Source: Flagellimonas sediminis
GTDB lineage: Bacteria > Bacteroidota > Bacteroidia > Flavobacteriales > Flavobacteriaceae
Length of the DNA stretch: 64,000 bases
Direction: 5' to 3'
Assembly: GCF_010500845.1 (NCBI RefSeq)
Contig: NZ_JAAAMI010000003.1
Location: forward strand, 306,971 to 370,970
Part shown: one piece after another, positions 33,241-43,451 of the stretch
Numbering within the stretch: the stretch's first letter is position 1
How the letters are laid out: each line of letters starts with the position of its first letter
Position numbers and translations under genes: made by a program
Notes under the pieces: model-generated
The model's input: the letters and a program-made list of their open reading frames with translations, nothing else
Database searches by the model: none
What the model was told of the DNA's origin: nothing

Positions 33241-35522
33241 TAGCGAGGATCCTATATCGGGAAAATGTACAGGGCGTACTGGACTATGTAACGGGCAAAT
33301 CGCAAAGCACCATACTCGGTTTTCAAAATACCTATTCCGATACCGACACGGACATGAAGTTTTTCGGCAGGGTACTCTACCATCTGGGCAATCGCCACGA
33401 TTCCGAAAAAAGGTATACGCACATCTCCCTCAACCTTCCCCGTGGCGAGCATTTGAACGACACCGACTTTTTCGAGCTCTCCAAAAATTATATGGACCAT
33501 ATGGGCTATGGCGAACAGCCCTATGTGGTCATCAGACATCACGATACCAAACATGAGCATGTGCATATCGTCTCTTCCACCATCAAGGAAGACTGTTTGC
33601 AGATCAACCTTTCCAACGATATAAGGCGGAGCATAGCGACCCAGAAATACCTCGAAAAGGAATTCGGGCTTTCCCCGTCGCCAGATACGAAACAGACCAA
33701 GAAACTTCCCAAATACGAAATGCCAGAATTTCGGAACCGGGACATCAACGGGGTCAGGTTCTATATACAGGACATAACGAACATCGCTTTGCAAAAGTAC
33801 AAGGTGCGCAGTTTTGAGGAACTTAAGGAACACTTAAAGAATCATCATATCGAATTAAGGACGGTCGAGCGGAACGGCAGGATAGGAGTGTCCTATGGAG
33901 TCGCGGTAAAGGATGGCTATAAATCAAGGTTCATCAACGGGTATACCGTCCATCCCCAATTGAGCGGTCCAAAACTGCAAAAGGTCTTTGAACGGAACCA
34001 AAGCTCGAAACTGTTGCCGATGGTCAAAAAACGGCTGGAAAAACAACTACAGACCACTTACGGACTTTTCAGGACGATAGACCCCGAACATTTGCCAGAC
34101 ATCTTGGGAGCCTATCAAAACCTGGATTGCAAGATCGAATATGACAGGGAAGAAAATGCCATAGACTTTACCATTTATGACAAGTCGGGCTACGTCCTCA
34201 GAGCGGAAGAAATAGCACACACTATCGGAATCCGTCAAAACCCTCAACTCTTCAAGACCGAACACACCCAGATAAACGGGGAAAGCAAGCAGCTAAAACT
34301 GGAACTTCAAAAGTGTTACAAGGAAGCCTATAAGGACACCTATCATAGTTCGGGGAGGCAGTTTCTTTTCTCCGAACATATTGAAAAGATGCCCATAAAA
34401 CCGATAGTAACGGAAATGGTCAAATCTGAACGTTTCCAATTTATCAAAAAGTATCTGCATATCAGCAACCAAGAATTGAGCAAACTGATACGGGAACAAT
34501 TCAAAATCTCAAAGGACAAGCTGTACGTTTCGGAATCGGTCAAGGAAGAACAGCAGTTAAAAGGGAAGGTCGAACTTATAAAACAGGCTAGCGACAAGCG
34601 GTTATTCGATACGCCAAACCAACGGAAAATCCTTTTCGAGCTTGTTCGAAGCCTTGGCACCGATTATGGTAGTGGCGTTCTACGATATTCGAATTCCCAT
34701 CGATATCAGGTCAAACTGAACTTGGGCCAAATAAAATTGCCCAAGCAAATCGACTTTTATGCTTCCCCTTTCTTCATAAAGGAGAACGAAAAAATATTGG
34801 ACGGACTTCTGAACGACAATACCGAAAAAGAAATCCGCCCTAGCCCGACGGCGATATTTCTGCCATTGATGTTCCCGAACCTTTACGCGGCCATGGAACA
34901 AAGATACAGGCAACGGTTTGAACGGCTGGGCCTTAAATCCTATCATAAATATGCTGAACGTATACAGGTATCCTTCGAGAAATCCCCGAAAGATTATATA
35001 GAGTTTTTCAATGCCAAAGGATTCTATTTTGAAAGAAGGGAAGAGAGGCTTTGTGTCGGGTCGATATATTCCAAGTATCCGGTAAGCGTTCCGATCGCCA
35101 CGAAAATACAAGCCTATCTGGAATCGTCGAAAGACCTGAATATGGTTTTGGACGGGCAACCGGAAATCTTGGAGAACATCGAGACATCCGGGCGGGACGA
35201 TTTGAAAAGCCTTTGGGCCACACACTTAATAGAGCGGGGGCAGTACAAAAAGGCGGCCTATCTGTTCGTTTTGGACGGGGTAAGGCCCAACTTTCCCATA
35301 CAAATTCTGGAACATCATATGGAAAACGGGTTGAAGGAGGCTTTGGTCTCGGTTTCCCAAAAACAGATGGCCAACGAACAGGCACGTATTTTACGTAAGG
35401 GAGTCTATGCTCTTGGAAATATATTGGGAGGCAAAGGCTACAAAGAGGAAGAACTTTTCAATGGGTTCAAGGACGAGTTCACGGATTTCTCGAAATATAA
35501 GGGGAACAGTCTAGGGTTTTGA
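33237..35522 (+). CDS. MOBP-type relaxase/mobilization nuclease
   Basis: A 761-residue protein. The first 130 residues are the relaxase domain: an opening MIARILYRENVQGVLDYVTG with the likely catalytic Tyr, LYHLGNRHDSEKRYTHISLN, and the metal-binding three-His motif HHDTKHEHVHIV. The remaining 600 residues are helical and poorly conserved, as in other Bacteroidota relaxases. It nicks oriT and pilots the strand during mobilization. Full length, no internal stop. It is the last gene before the right end of the element and is followed by a short terminator. Confidence 0.92.
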   Translation: MIARILYRENVQGVLDYVTGKSQSTILGFQNTYSDTDTDMKFFGRVLYHLGNRHDSEKRYTHISLNLPRGEHLNDTDFFELSKNYMDHMGYGEQPYVVIRHHDTKHEHVHIVSSTIKEDCLQINLSNDIRRSIATQKYLEKEFGLSPSPDTKQTKKLPKYEMPEFRNRDINGVRFYIQDITNIALQKYKVRSFEELKEHLKNHHIELRTVERNGRIGVSYGVAVKDGYKSRFINGYTVHPQLSGPKLQKVFERNQSSKLLPMVKKRLEKQLQTTYGLFRTIDPEHLPDILGAYQNLDCKIEYDREENAIDFTIYDKSGYVLRAEEIAHTIGIRQNPQLFKTEHTQINGESKQLKLELQKCYKEAYKDTYHSSGRQFLFSEHIEKMPIKPIVTEMVKSERFQFIKKYLHISNQELSKLIREQFKISKDKLYVSESVKEEQQLKGKVELIKQASDKRLFDTPNQRKILFELVRSLGTDYGSGVLRYSNSHRYQVKLNLGQIKLPKQIDFYASPFFIKENEKILDGLLNDNTEKEIRPSPTAIFLPLMFPNLYAAMEQRYRQRFERLGLKSYHKYAERIQVSFEKSPKDYIEFFNAKGFYFERREERLCVGSIYSKYPVSVPIATKIQAYLESSKDLNMVLDGQPEILENIETSGRDDLKSLWATHLIERGQYKKAAYLFVLDGVRPNFPIQILEHHMENGLKEALVSVSQKQMANEQARILRKGVYALGNILGGKGYKEEELFNGFKDEFTDFSKYKGNSLGF

Positions 35523-35552
35523 TACGGTCGAAGGATATAGTCCGAGAATTTT

Positions 35553-35571
35553 GCGCCCTAAGGGCGCTTTT
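35553..35571 (+). terminator. Intrinsic terminator after the relaxase gene
   Basis: GCGCCC (35553-35558), loop TAA, GGGCGC (35562-35567), then TTTT. It lies 30 bp after the relaxase stop. Confidence 0.65.
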
Positions 35572-35678
35572 GTGGGTAGGGAGAAGAAAGAAAAACGGAG
35601 ATTAATTTAGTAATAGCATAAAATTTTAGCTGGAACAATCTAAAATTAAGATAGAAGCAGAAGATTAAAGCCGCGATT

Positions 35679-35699
35679 TGTTGTACCTATGTTGTACCT
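35679..35699. repeat. Right copy of paired TGTTGTACCT motif (candidate integrase arm site)
   Basis: The same 21 bases as at 17562-17582, same orientation, 42 bp from the tRNA-Leu end. Occurrence at both ends of the element supports an integrase arm-site role. Confidence 0.65.
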
Positions 35700-35705
35700 G
35701 ATATA

Positions 35706-35736
35706 AAAAAGCCAAGGAGTTGAATCCTTGGCTTTT
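35706..35736 (-). terminator. tRNA-Leu terminator supplied by the element
   Basis: On the minus strand, stem GCCAAGGA (35725-35732 paired with 35711-35718) with a T run after it, immediately downstream of tRNA-Leu. It belongs to the element side of the junction and replaces the displaced chromosomal terminator at 17363-17399. Confidence 0.8.
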
Positions 35737-35742
35737 CCTTTG

Positions 35743-35826
35743 TACTCGAGGCGGGACTTGAACCCGCACGGGCAAATGCCCACAGGATTTTAAGTCCGGC
35801 GTGTCTACCAGTTCCACCACTCGAGC
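35743..35826 (-). tRNA. tRNA-Leu (anticodon UAA), rebuilt at the insertion junction
   Basis: The minus strand folds as a class II tRNA: acceptor GCTCGAG with CTCGAGT (G-U at the end), D-arm with GGTAGAC, anticodon loop CTTAAAA (UAA), variable arm gggcatttgccc, T-arm GCGGGTTCAAGTCCCGC, discriminator A; CCA is not encoded. The bases 5' of the core are chromosomal; those 3' of it come from the element. One base pair of the anticodon stem (C28-U42) is mismatched. It is downstream of tRNA-Gly in the same direction. Confidence 0.95.
35780..35795. repeat. Proximal attachment core within tRNA-Leu
   Basis: The 16 bases ccacaggattttaagt, identical to 17441-17456. Sequences on both sides differ between the two copies, which confines the crossover to this stretch of the anticodon arm. 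Confidence 0.85.
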
Positions 35827-35841
35827 CTGGACTTGAAACAA

Positions 35842-35865
35842 AAAAACGCTGCAAGCAGCGTTTTT
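35842..35865 (-). terminator. Hairpin between tRNA-Gly and tRNA-Leu
   Basis: AAAAACGCTG, loop CAAG, CAGCGTTTTT: a perfect 10-bp stem with T runs on both strands. It can terminate tRNA-Gly or serve as a processing hairpin between the two tRNAs. Confidence 0.65.
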
Positions 35866-35866
35866 G

Positions 35867-35939
35867 AGCGAAAAACGGGATTCGAACCCGCGACCTCCAC
35901 CTTGGCAAGGTGATGCTCTACCAACTGAGCTATTTTCGC
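35867..35939 (-). tRNA. tRNA-Gly (anticodon GCC)
   Basis: The minus strand gives a 73-nt cloverleaf: acceptor GCGAAAA with TTTTCGC and discriminator U, D-arm AGCTCAGTTGGTAGAGC, anticodon arm ATCACCTTGCCAAGGTGG with anticodon GCC, T-arm GCGGGTTCGAACCCGT. Confidence 0.96.
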
Positions 35940-36088
35940 ATTTTAAAGAACTCTGCACTTTTTCTAAGCGCGGATGCAAATTTAATACAATTCTTTAAAA
36001 TGTAAAGTGTTTTCAAAAAAAATATAAAGAGGAAAAACGACCAAATTTTACTTCACCCCCTTTCTTGAAATGCCAAATAGGGAGCCCT

Positions 36089-36832
36089 TTAGGGCTCTTT
36101 CCGCTTGATGACCTTGTCCTTCAGCACCTTGTCCTGTACCTGCTTGGCGTAATTTCGGCTTACGGGAATTTTATGGCCTTCTTCCAAGATCAGTTCGTGG
36201 TTCTCCAAAGACCGAATTTTGGCAATGGGCACAATGTACGATTTGTGTACCCGTATAAAGGCATCCGTGTCCAGATTTTCCTCAATGGTCTTTAACGGCA
36301 TGAGACTCATGTGCTTGTCGGAAGTCGTGTGGATCAGCACATAATTTTCCAGGGACTTTACAAATAGGATTTCCGAGGTATAGATTTTTTGGTACCGCCC
36401 GTCGCACTTTACAAAAAAATAAGGTTGTTCGGTTATTGCCTCGGTAGGTTCCTGGGTGCCCGATTTATAGGAATGGTACCGCACTGCCTTGGTCACCGCC
36501 TTAAAAAAACGGTTGAAGGTGATGGGTTTCAACAGGTAATCGATCACATCAAACCGAAACCCGTCCAAAGCATAATTGGGGAAGGCCGTGGTGATGATGA
36601 CCATGGGCAGATCGTGGCGGACTTTTAGAAAATCCAACCCAGTCAGATACGGCATCTGGATGTCCAAAAAGATGAGGTCAATGGCCTGTTTTTCCAACAT
36701 TTGGTCCAGTTCCAGGGCATTTTCCACCGTGCACACCAATTCCAAATGGTCGATTACCTGCACGTATTCCTGCAGTACCTCCCTGGCGAGCGGTTCATCA
36801 TCCACGATTATGCACTTCAGCTTTTTTGCCAT
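36089..36832 (-). CDS. LytTR-family response regulator
   Basis: A 247-residue two-domain protein. The receiver domain (1-120) has the acidic pair DDE at 11-13, the phospho-acceptor Asp57 in IFLDIQMP and Lys in LLKPIT. The C-terminal LytTR DNA-binding domain (about 145-245) has YFFVKCDGRYQKIYTSEILF and FIRVHKSYIVPIAKIRSL. Its start overlaps the end of the sensor-kinase gene by 16 bp, so they are one operon. Targets are unknown; the divergent outer-membrane receptor gene is the obvious candidate. A GAGCCC/GGGCTC hairpin spans its stop codon. Confidence 0.94.
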   Translation of the reverse strand: MAKKLKCIIVDDEPLAREVLQEYVQVIDHLELVCTVENALELDQMLEKQAIDLIFLDIQMPYLTGLDFLKVRHDLPMVIITTAFPNYALDGFRFDVIDYLLKPITFNRFFKAVTKAVRYHSYKSGTQEPTEAITEQPYFFVKCDGRYQKIYTSEILFVKSLENYVLIHTTSDKHMSLMPLKTIEENLDTDAFIRVHKSYIVPIAKIRSLENHELILEEGHKIPVSRNYAKQVQDKVLKDKVIKRKEP

Positions 36833-37923
36833 TCCAGTTTCAATAGTACGGAAAATCTATCTTTTTGATCGTCAATAAGTAGCGAATGCGATTCTGGGTA
36901 CAATAAATGCAGCCTACGTTCCACGTTGGTCAGTCCAATGCCCCTGGGCCGTTCATCCTCGTTGTTGAGTCCGTCGAGGCCTTTACTGTTTTCAATGTGT
37001 AATTTGAGATAGGCGTCGGTCACTTTCAGCGTCATCCGGATAAAATTGGGTTGCCCCTTTCCTTTGGAAACGTGTTTGAACGCATTCTCCACAAACGGAA
37101 TCAGGATGAAGGGGGCAATCGATTTTTGATGCAGCGTCTGGTCCAAAATATCGAACTGCATTTCGGTATGTTCGGGGTCCAACCGCAGTTTTTCCAGGTC
37201 GATGAAGTTTTCAATGAACCGAAGTTCCTTTTCCAACGGAATCTGCTCATCGTTGCACTCGTACAATTGAAAGCGCAACATGTCCGAAAAATTGGCCAGC
37301 GATTCAGACGCCAGATCGGGGTTTTTATGGATCAACGCAAAAATGGAATTGATGGTATTGAACAAAAAATGGGGATTGATCTGCGATTTCAGGTATTTGA
37401 GCTCGGTTTCCAAGTGTTCCTTTTCCAATCGCAACCGCCTTTTCTCCGCTTGAAGCCAATTCTTGCCCAGTTTAATGCTCATCCCCAAGGTCATGCTGGC
37501 CATCGTGGAGGGCAAGGCCCACACAAAATAGATGGTAGTGAACTGGTTGGGATACACCCCAAAGAGCTCGAACAAGGTCTTTCCGGAGAGATAGGAAGCC
37601 AAAAAGTAACCGCTCACAATAAAGGCATTGCAGACCAAAATGGTAGCCAATACCGAAAAAATATAACTGGCATAGCGCCCGACATACAACAACTTTGGGA
37701 TGAGGTAATACAGGTTGAAATACACCCCAATGATCTGAAAGATCACATAAAAATAGAATTTGAGGGAAGAGTCGCTGTGGAGCAAATACTCCCAAACCTC
37801 GGAAAGACTGCCCACGTTGATGGTAAGCCATACCAAATGATACCCCAACCAAAAGGGGATATGGTACAGTTTGAGTCGCAGGGCAGTCTTTTTCAGTCGG
37901 TTGAGATCCATCAACAAATTCAT
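36817..37923 (-). CDS. LytS/YehU-type sensor histidine kinase
   Basis: I use the ATG at 37923 (37911 is also possible); the open frame to 38094 adds residues that do not look like a membrane protein. The 368-residue product has four N-terminal membrane helices (roughly residues 15-135), a coiled coil (about 150-170), and a His_kinase domain with the phospho-acceptor His in LKSQINPHFLFNTINSIFAL and the ATP-binding NAFKHVSKG, GIGLTNVERRL. It acts with the LytTR regulator encoded next. The signal sensed is unknown. Confidence 0.92.
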   Translation of the reverse strand: MNLLMDLNRLKKTALRLKLYHIPFWLGYHLVWLTINVGSLSEVWEYLLHSDSSLKFYFYVIFQIIGVYFNLYYLIPKLLYVGRYASYIFSVLATILVCNAFIVSGYFLASYLSGKTLFELFGVYPNQFTTIYFVWALPSTMASMTLGMSIKLGKNWLQAEKRRLRLEKEHLETELKYLKSQINPHFLFNTINSIFALIHKNPDLASESLANFSDMLRFQLYECNDEQIPLEKELRFIENFIDLEKLRLDPEHTEMQFDILDQTLHQKSIAPFILIPFVENAFKHVSKGKGQPNFIRMTLKVTDAYLKLHIENSKGLDGLNNEDERPRGIGLTNVERRLHLLYPESHSLLIDDQKDRFSVLLKLEWQKS

Positions 37924-38118
37924 AAATCGGTACAAGTTACTTTTTTTGATTATGTGCCCGAACCAAATTGACGACCTGCCACAAATAATTGACGACCTGC
38001 ATTTTGCATTATTATCTAGGAAAAGACGCAGGAAATCAATGAAGCATCCCCAGCGGTCAATCCAATTATGAAAGCATATTGAAGTGGCCTTCATTTGATG
38101 GAAATCAATTCAAAATGC

Positions 38119-40575
38119 ATGAAAGTCAATAGTTTAACTGCTGAAAAAATCATAGCAGGTCTTATGCTGTTCATTGGAATAGGGCAAGTCTTTGGTCAAG
38201 TTCGTGGTAGGGTGAGCGATGCACAGGACAATCCCATACCTTTTGCCAATGTGGTGCTGTATCAGGCTTCTGATACCACGTTGGTGACCGGCACCATCAC
38301 GGACGACGCGGGTCATTTTTCTTTGGAGCCAACTGGAGTAGGTCCATTTCGAGTACGGGTGACCTATCTCGGTTTTGCTGATCACTTTACGGAACCCTTT
38401 CATTTGAATTCAGGTGTGCCATCACTTCAATTGGGCACTTTGGTGTTGACCGAAAATGTGAACGAACTGGATGAGGTGGTATTGGCGGCGCGAAGGGATT
38501 GGGTACAACGCACCCCGGAAGGCCAGGTGATCAATGTACAGAGCAGTGTGATGACCAAGGGAAGCAATGCCCTGCAACTGTTGGAACGGTTACCCGGGGT
38601 GATTTTGGACCGAAGGGACGACCAGTTTTCCTTGAACGGGCAAAGTGGGGTTACCGTCCTTTTCAACGGTCGAAGGGTGTCGATGTCCATGGAAGATGTG
38701 ATGGCCCTTTTGGAGAGCACCTTGGCGGACAATATAGAAAAGGTGGAACTTGTCACCTCGCCTTCGGCCAAATACGATGCGGATGGGGGAGCGGGGATCA
38801 TCAATATTATCTTTAAAAAAGGAATGAACGAGGGCAGCCAATGGAACTACAGTGCTAGTTTGGGGTATGGCTATTGGGAAAAAGCTAGTACTTCTTTGGG
38901 CTATTCCTTCGGAACGGAAAAAATGCACCTCAATACCAGTTATTCCCTGTTCCATGACCATGGCAAAAACGGATTTGAGGGATCGGGAACGAGTTTTCAA
39001 CCTATACTTGGAGCTCCCAGTCAGGCCTTTTTTTCAACCTATTTCAATAATAACAACAATGCCCATAACCTGAATTTAGGAATGGGGTATCAAATTTCAC
39101 CAAAAGTGGAACTAGGCGGGGAACTCACTTTGAATTTTGCCAAGAACCGATCCATGTCCAATGTGAACAATGGAAGAATTATTGAAGGGCAGGATTATTT
39201 CAGGTCGCATTTGGTTTCTGACGGTACCGCTACAAAGACGAATCTGATTTCTTCCCTGTATTTGACTAACAACCTAACCGACCATTCCAGTTTTGGGGTG
39301 GATTTGAGTTATCTCAATTATACCAATGACAGCCCTGCCACCACAAAGAGCGAGTATTTTGATGAAAACGATGAGCCCTATGACCCGGAAAACGAAATTT
39401 TCACGGATGGCAATCGAGGTTTTAGCGAGTCCACCATCCAATTGGGGGTGCTCAAGTTGGATTACAGCCATACCTTCAATGATAAAGTGGAAGGCGAGTT
39501 TGGGTTTAAGGGAAGCTATTCCGACAATACCAACGATAGCAAGATTGAAACCTTGGTGGAGGATGAATGGATCGTGGATTCCCGCTCCCAAAGCCTCATC
39601 GAGAGTGATGAAACACTGTGGGCACTGTATTCGCAGTTCCATGTGCAACTCCATGAAAAATCGAAGGTCAACCTGGGTTTGCGTTATGAGGATTGGAGGC
39701 GAACCTTGTCCACTTCAGAAGAGGATTTTGCCATTCGTCAATTCTTTCCGTCTGTTTCTTATCAATACCAACTTTCCGAAAACAAACAACTCAACCTCAA
39801 TTACCATCGCCGGATCAGCAGGCCAGCCTATTCCGATTTGGTGACAAGTCTTTACTACAACGATCCCACAGCCATTTTCACCGGCAATCCCATGTTGCGG
39901 CCGGGCATCACAAATACCCTTCAACTCGAATATGTGAAAAATGGGTTTTCCATGGGATTGACGCTTCAAAAGGAAATCGATCCCATCATCCGGTATCAAC
40001 TGACGTCCACCCCGCAGAATGATATTTTGGTGATTTCCCCTCAAAATGCGGATGAGCAAAAAAGCATCGGTGTCTTTTTGAACGTTCCCGTGCAATGGGC
40101 ACCTTGGGCCAGACTCAATGTTTCATCCACTTCGGCCATTCGCGATTATAAGATTTCGTACAGCCCCAATCCGGCAGCAAAGACCTATTTCTACCAGAGC
40201 CTCAACTTTAACCAAAGCATCAAATTGCCTTGGCAAATGGATGTGGAATTATCGGGTTGGTACAATTTTGACCACTACAACGGCACCAATTCCACGGAAG
40301 GTTTCGGGGTGATGAACTTTGGGGTTTCCAAACAATTCAAGAACGATTGGGGAACCTTGCAGTTCAGTGTTTCGGATGTGTTCCGGAGTTTGGATATCCA
40401 TACCCATATCAGTGGGATGACCCCTATTGTTTTTGATATTGACACACGGTCGCGGTATCGGGATGAATCGGCTTTTACCCGAATCTTTCGGTTGACCTAT
40501 TCCAGAAGTTTTGGGGGGAACGCCAACAAAAAATCGCGAAATCTGGAAAAAGAGGAATTCAATCGGGTGAACTAG
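38119..40575 (+). CDS. TonB-dependent-receptor-like outer-membrane beta-barrel protein
   Basis: The ATG at 38119 ([20 protein letters not shown]) gives a standard signal peptide; 38098 is an alternative. The 818-residue product has a carboxypeptidase-regulatory-like domain ([20 protein letters not shown], about 30-110), a plug domain (about 115-230, with [19 protein letters not shown]), and an outer-membrane barrel of the OMP_b-brl_3 type ending [13 protein letters not shown]. It is divergent from the LytS/LytTR operon and may be under its control. Substrate unknown. Its stop codon shares CTAG with the convergent mutS stop. Confidence 0.9.
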   Translation: MKVNSLTAEKIIAGLMLFIGIGQVFGQVRGRVSDAQDNPIPFANVVLYQASDTTLVTGTITDDAGHFSLEPTGVGPFRVRVTYLGFADHFTEPFHLNSGVPSLQLGTLVLTENVNELDEVVLAARRDWVQRTPEGQVINVQSSVMTKGSNALQLLERLPGVILDRRDDQFSLNGQSGVTVLFNGRRVSMSMEDVMALLESTLADNIEKVELVTSPSAKYDADGGAGIINIIFKKGMNEGSQWNYSASLGYGYWEKASTSLGYSFGTEKMHLNTSYSLFHDHGKNGFEGSGTSFQPILGAPSQAFFSTYFNNNNNAHNLNLGMGYQISPKVELGGELTLNFAKNRSMSNVNNGRIIEGQDYFRSHLVSDGTATKTNLISSLYLTNNLTDHSSFGVDLSYLNYTNDSPATTKSEYFDENDEPYDPENEIFTDGNRGFSESTIQLGVLKLDYSHTFNDKVEGEFGFKGSYSDNTNDSKIETLVEDEWIVDSRSQSLIESDETLWALYSQFHVQLHEKSKVNLGLRYEDWRRTLSTSEEDFAIRQFFPSVSYQYQLSENKQLNLNYHRRISRPAYSDLVTSLYYNDPTAIFTGNPMLRPGITNTLQLEYVKNGFSMGLTLQKEIDPIIRYQLTSTPQNDILVISPQNADEQKSIGVFLNVPVQWAPWARLNVSSTSAIRDYKISYSPNPAAKTYFYQSLNFNQSIKLPWQMDVELSGWYNFDHYNGTNSTEGFGVMNFGVSKQFKNDWGTLQFSVSDVFRSLDIHTHISGMTPIVFDIDTRSRYRDESAFTRIFRLTYSRSFGGNANKKSRNLEKEEFNRVN

Positions 40576-43190
40576 GAAGTGGCCTTCTTCTTTTTGCTCA
40601 ACAATCGTTTGATCTCGTTGAGTTTCATCAAGGCCTCCACAGGGGTAAGCGTGTCGATATCCAAATGCAGGATTTCTTCCTTGATCTCTTCCAACAGCGG
40701 GTCGTCCAAGTTGAAAAAGCTCAGTTGCATCTCGTTTTGGGAAGCTTGGAGTTTATCCGAGATTTCTTCACTGGAATGTGATTTTTCCAGTTTTTTCAAA
40801 ATTTTGTTCGCTTTTTGGATGACCTGTTGGGGCATGCCCGCCATCTTGGCCACATGGATCCCGAAGCTGTGCTCACTACCCCCGGGCACCAATTTCCGAA
40901 GGAAAAGCACGTTGTCTTCCAGTTCCTTTACCGAAACATTGTAGTTCTTGATACGGGTAAAGGTGGTGGTCATTTCGTTCAGCTCGTGGTAATGGGTGGC
41001 AAAAAGCGTTTTGGCCCTGGCTGGGTGTTCGTGCAAGTACTCCGAAATGGCCCACGCAATGGAAATCCCGTCATAGGTGCTGGTGCCACGGCCAATTTCA
41101 TCCAACAATACCAAACTGCGTTCCGAAAGGTTGTTGAGGATGGAAGCCGTCTCGTTCATCTCCACCATAAAGGTCGATTCTCCCATGGAAATGTTATCGC
41201 TGGCCCCCACACGGGTAAAAATTTTGTCAATGACCCCAATTTTAGCTTCGGAGGCAGGTACAAAACTTCCCATTTGGGCCAAGAGCACGATCAGTGCCGT
41301 TTGCCGTAACAAAGCCGATTTACCACTCATGTTCGGTCCCGTGATCATGATAATCTGTTGGTCTTCACGGTTAAGCAATACATCATTGGTCACGTACTGC
41401 TCACCCAAGGGCAGCTGTTTTTCAATAACAGGGTGTCTACCTTCCGTAATGTCCAGTTCGGTAGACTCATCCATGACCGGTTGCACATAATTATTTTCGT
41501 TGGCGAGCTGTGCAAATCCGCAAAGGCAGTCCAGTTGCGCGATCAAATGGGCATTTTGTTGTACTGGGGTGATGAATTCCTGCATCCATACCAACAGACG
41601 TTCAAACAATTGTTGCTCCAAGTGCAGGATACGCTCTTCGGCCCCCAAGATCTTGGCTTCGTATTCCTTGAGTTCCTCGGTGATATAGCGTTCGGCGTTC
41701 ACCAAGGTCTGTTTGCGGATCCAACTTTCAGGAACCTTATCCTTATGGGTGTTGCGCACCTCAATATAATAACCGAACACATTGTTGGAATCGATTTTGA
41801 GGGAAGTAATCCCGGTCAGTTCCGTTTCGCGCTCCAACATTTTGTCCAGATAGTCCTTTCCGGAGAAGGCTAGGTTGCGCAACTCGTCCAATTCCTCCGA
41901 ATAACCTGTGGCGATGGTGTTGCCTTTGGCAATGTTTACGGGGGCCTCCTCGTTCAAGACCTCTTTGATCTTGGCGCGAAGGGCCTCACAGGCATCCAAG
42001 CGTTCCCAAATGTTTTGGAGGGAAGGGTTGCTGCTGTCCTGTGCCGCTAATTTTATGGGCACGATGGCTTCCAGCGAATTTTTAAGTTGGATGACTTCCT
42101 TGGGATTGATCTTTCCGGTCGCCAATTTGGAAATGAGACGCTCCAGATCGCCCATTTGCTTGATCCAATGTTGCATTTTTTCCAATTGTCCGTCATGTTC
42201 CTTCAAATGGGCCACCACTTGATGGCGCTGCTGGATTTTCTCCAGATTTTTCAAAGGAAGGGCCAACCAGCGTTTCAACAAACGTCCACCCATGGGCGAT
42301 AATGTATTGTCGATGATGTCCAATAAGGTCACCGCATTTTGGTGGGGCGAGTGGTACAGTTCTAGGTTTCTGATGGTGAACCGGTCCATCCACACATATT
42401 CCTCCTCGGCAATGCGTTGGATCTGGTTGATGTGCTGTAAGCGGCTATGCTGTGTTTCCGATAGGTAATGCAATACGGCTCCCGAGGCAATAACGCCATG
42501 GTTCAGATGGTCTATGCCAAAACCCTTAAGGGTTTTGGTGCCAAAATGGTTGTTCAGGCTTTCTTGGGCGTAATCTTCCTGAAAGATCCAATCTTCCGTA
42601 AAAAAACTATGGTATTGGTTGCCGAAGTATTCGGCAAATTCTTTTTTATGGTTTTTGGAGACCAGTACCTCGTTGGGCGCAAAGTTTTGAAGGAGTTTGT
42701 CCACCTGTTCCACGGAACCTTCGGAGGTTAAAAACTCCCCTGTGGAAATATCCAAAAAGGAGATGCCCAGTTTGTTTCTTCCGAAATGAACGGCACATAA
42801 AAAGTTATTGCTCTTGGCGGTAAGGATGTCGTCATTAAGGGCCACACCGGGGGTCACCAATTCCGTTACCCCACGTTTTACGATACTCTTGGTCATCTTG
42901 GGGTCTTCCAACTGGTCGCAGATGGCCACCCGTTGCCCAGCCTTTACGAGCTTCGGCAAATAGGTGTTTAGGGAATGATGCGGAAATCCGGCCAATTCCG
43001 TTTTATCGCCACCATTGTTCCGATGGGTCAGGATAATGCCCAATATTTTGGCGGCCTTAATGGCATCGTCCCCGAAGGTTTCATAAAAGTCGCCCACACG
43101 AAAGAGCAACAATGCATCAGGATGTTTGGTCTTGATGGCATTGTATTGTTGCATCAACGGGGTTACCTTCTTTGTCTTATTGGCTGCCAA
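40572..43190 (-). CDS. mutS: DNA mismatch repair protein MutS
   Basis: An 872-residue MutS1. The mismatch-reading Phe-x-Glu is in [13 protein letters not shown] (about residue 36); Walker A is [12 protein letters not shown] and Walker B is [16 protein letters not shown]; the C-terminal helix-turn-helix/dimer region is complete. The start is a TTG at 43190: no in-frame ATG precedes it after an upstream stop, and [17 protein letters not shown] fits the family's N-terminus. It converges with the barrel gene, and both stops lie within CTAG at 40572-40575. Confidence 0.96.
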   Translation of the reverse strand: MAANKTKKVTPLMQQYNAIKTKHPDALLLFRVGDFYETFGDDAIKAAKILGIILTHRNNGGDKTELAGFPHHSLNTYLPKLVKAGQRVAICDQLEDPKMTKSIVKRGVTELVTPGVALNDDILTAKSNNFLCAVHFGRNKLGISFLDISTGEFLTSEGSVEQVDKLLQNFAPNEVLVSKNHKKEFAEYFGNQYHSFFTEDWIFQEDYAQESLNNHFGTKTLKGFGIDHLNHGVIASGAVLHYLSETQHSRLQHINQIQRIAEEEYVWMDRFTIRNLELYHSPHQNAVTLLDIIDNTLSPMGGRLLKRWLALPLKNLEKIQQRHQVVAHLKEHDGQLEKMQHWIKQMGDLERLISKLATGKINPKEVIQLKNSLEAIVPIKLAAQDSSNPSLQNIWERLDACEALRAKIKEVLNEEAPVNIAKGNTIATGYSEELDELRNLAFSGKDYLDKMLERETELTGITSLKIDSNNVFGYYIEVRNTHKDKVPESWIRKQTLVNAERYITEELKEYEAKILGAEERILHLEQQLFERLLVWMQEFITPVQQNAHLIAQLDCLCGFAQLANENNYVQPVMDESTELDITEGRHPVIEKQLPLGEQYVTNDVLLNREDQQIIMITGPNMSGKSALLRQTALIVLLAQMGSFVPASEAKIGVIDKIFTRVGASDNISMGESTFMVEMNETASILNNLSERSLVLLDEIGRGTSTYDGISIAWAISEYLHEHPARAKTLFATHYHELNEMTTTFTRIKNYNVSVKELEDNVLFLRKLVPGGSEHSFGIHVAKMAGMPQQVIQKANKILKKLEKSHSSEEISDKLQASQNEMQLSFFNLDDPLLEEIKEEILHLDIDTLTPVEALMKLNEIKRLLSKKKKATS

Positions 43191-43264
43191 ATCGATTCAT
43201 TTGAAAATTATAGACTCTATAATCAATTCCATAGTTGCGTTCAAACAAAATTTTAGAACAGTTT

Positions 43265-43333
43265 GTCATTCCGCACTTGATACGGAATCTATTCAATCGT
43301 GCTTGAGTGGATTCCTGTTTTCACAGGAATAAC
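43265..43333. repeat. REP-like palindromic intergenic repeat
   Basis: Contains gtcattccgcacttgatac and, further on, ATTCCTGT-TTTC-ACAGGAAT, a perfect 8-bp hairpin. Such gtcattcc...ggaat units resemble interspersed repeats found in many bacterial genomes. It lies between divergent mutS and the SpoU methylase. Whether it is repeated in this genome cannot be checked from one window. Confidence 0.45.
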
Positions 43334-43451
43334 AATTTGTAGGCGATTTTATTCTTTTATTTTTGCCCCAAAATTGGGTGGAAGACGAATATATCGCTTT
43401 CATCAGGTTCCGAAAATTATTGTTGATATTTTGTCCCCAATGGTTAAAAAA

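Larger units (their letters stand above)
17441..35795. mobile_element. 18,339-bp integrative mobilizable element in tRNA-Leu(UAA) carrying a [NiFe]-hydrogenase module
   Basis: Bounded by 16-bp direct repeats (ccacaggattttaagt) that lie in the tRNA anticodon arm. Inside are a tyrosine integrase (left), matching paired TGTTGTACCT motifs near each end, a candidate oriT, mobC and relaxase genes (right), and between them the complete hydrogenase structural and maturation cluster with a nickel permease. There are no conjugation (Tra/T4SS) genes, so it would need a helper element to transfer between cells. Integrase and relaxase reading frames are full length, so it may still be active; a frameshifted remnant at 32057-32337 shows some decay or past rearrangement. 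Confidence 0.9.

Noticed and set aside
17441-35795. A self-transmissible conjugative element (ICE).
   Set aside because: No Tra/T4SS, coupling protein or ATPase genes are present; only mobilization functions, so it is at most mobilizable.
36082-36097. GAGCCC/GGGCTC hairpin at the end of the LytTR gene as an intrinsic terminator.
   Set aside because: The stem is present and spans the stop codon, but no T run follows on the minus strand, so I do not list it as a terminator.
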